From JBEKZQ01 sp049509675 (GTDB taxonomy: Bacteria > Planctomycetota > Planctomycetia > Pirellulales > Thermoguttaceae): a stretch of DNA of 5,657 nucleotides. The notes under the pieces were generated by a model, which saw nothing but the letters and a program-made list of their open reading frames with translations, had not been told where the DNA came from and did not search any database. Shown in pieces: positions 5,401-5,657 of this stretch; positions within the stretch are counted from its first letter, which is position 1; every line of letters begins with the position of its first letter. The DNA is taken from positions 1 through 5,657 of the forward strand of contig JBEKZQ010000413.1 in NCBI GenBank assembly GCA_049509675.1. The letters run 5' to 3'. A program made the position numbers and the translations under genes.

Positions 5401-5613
5401 TTAACTGCTAACTGAAATCATCTGCTGGTATAACTGCGCGACGACGTCGGCGAAGGCGTGGAGCACGATTGCCGCCGAAGACAGGCCGTCGGCGAGTTGG
5501 CCGAGGAACCGCTGGCGATCGTCATTCGTCCAAAGAACTTGCTGCCGCCCGTTACCGCGGCTGGTGACGTGGTACAGCGCGTCGGGGAAGTCAATGCGTG
5601 GAGGTCGTGCCAT
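5401..5613 (-). pseudogene. Truncated REP-associated tyrosine transposase (RAYT, IS200-like Y1 family)
   Basis: The 70-residue reading frame begins MARPPRIDFPDALYHVTSRG, followed by NGRQ, DDRQRFLGQLADGL and VLHAF: the hallmark N-terminus of RAYT/TnpA-REP proteins. Intact relatives continue after HAF/HAY into a NHxH-type HUH metal-binding motif and later a catalytic tyrosine. Here the sequence changes after HAF to ADVVAQLYQQMISVSS and stops at 5401-5403, so both the HUH motif and the tyrosine are missing, against a usual length of 150 residues or more. It should be inactive as a transposase. The remnant is followed on its strand by the palindrome at 5347-5373. The start at 5613 is fixed by the conserved MARP opening; no clear Shine-Dalgarno sequence precedes it. 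Confidence 0.85.
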
Positions 5614-5622
5614 GATCCCAAT

Positions 5623-5651
5623 ACGATATCAGACGCCATGCCGCCTGTCAA
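5623..5651 (-). promoter_or_regulatory. Sigma-70-like promoter of the RAYT remnant
   Basis: On the minus strand a perfect TTGACA (5646-5651) is followed after exactly 17 bases by TATCGT (5623-5628), which matches four of six consensus -10 positions. A start of transcription about 7 bases on would fall near 5616, leaving only a few bases before the ATG at 5613, so the transcript would be nearly leaderless. This fits the lack of a ribosome binding site. Activity is inferred. Confidence 0.5.
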
Positions 5652-5657
5652 GGCCAG

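Noticed and set aside
5418..5651. A 77-codon minus-strand frame overlapping the RAYT remnant
   Set aside because: It is a shifted frame of the same segment; the MARPPRIDFP...LYHVTSRG family signature is read in the other frame.

Overview
The window is GC-rich, densely coding bacterial DNA. The mix of a YfhO-type multi-pass membrane protein, a polyprenyl-phosphate glycosyltransferase, a remnant of a REP-associated transposase, and many short palindromic or tandem repeats between and inside genes suggests a planctomycete-like genome. That placement is inference from gene style; no rRNA or other marker gene is present to confirm it.

Layout. Positions 1-113 hold the tail of something upstream, then a tandem 16-base duplication that carries two copies of the ribosome binding site. 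Positions 114-2684 (+) encode an 856-residue YfhO-like membrane protein, probably a GT-C type glycosyltransferase. After a 48-base gap, 2733-3896 (+) encodes a 387-residue family 2 glycosyltransferase of the dolichol/undecaprenyl-phosphate sugar synthase type with two C-terminal membrane helices. Positions 3897-4075 lie between convergent genes and are a mosaic of short tandem repeats with periods of 8, 15 and 7 bases. Positions 4076-5167 (-) encode an unrecognised polytopic membrane protein of 363 residues. The right end (5168-5657) holds a perfect 27-base palindrome and, on the minus strand, a 70-codon N-terminal remnant of a RAYT/IS200-like (Y1) transposase with a good promoter-like sequence in front of it.

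How the genes may work together. In Bacillus subtilis a CsbB-type GT2 enzyme charges undecaprenyl phosphate with a sugar, a small GtcA/GtrA-type flippase turns it over, and the GT-C protein YfhO moves the sugar to an acceptor outside the membrane. The two plus-strand genes match the first and last of these parts and are set up as one operon, with no flippase visible here. The acceptor cannot be told from the sequence. The minus-strand membrane gene could belong to the same envelope pathway but is not co-transcribed.

The most unusual points are: (1) the junction between the two glycosyltransferase genes, where three successive ATGA stop/start overlaps link them through two mini-ORFs, while the reading frame of the first gene is open into the second apart from one TGA; (2) palindrome-rich segments that fall exactly in hydrophilic loops of the YfhO-like protein; (3) the REP-like palindrome beside a decayed RAYT; (4) the repeat mosaic between the convergent genes. 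No classical terminator, tRNA, rRNA or CRISPR array was seen.
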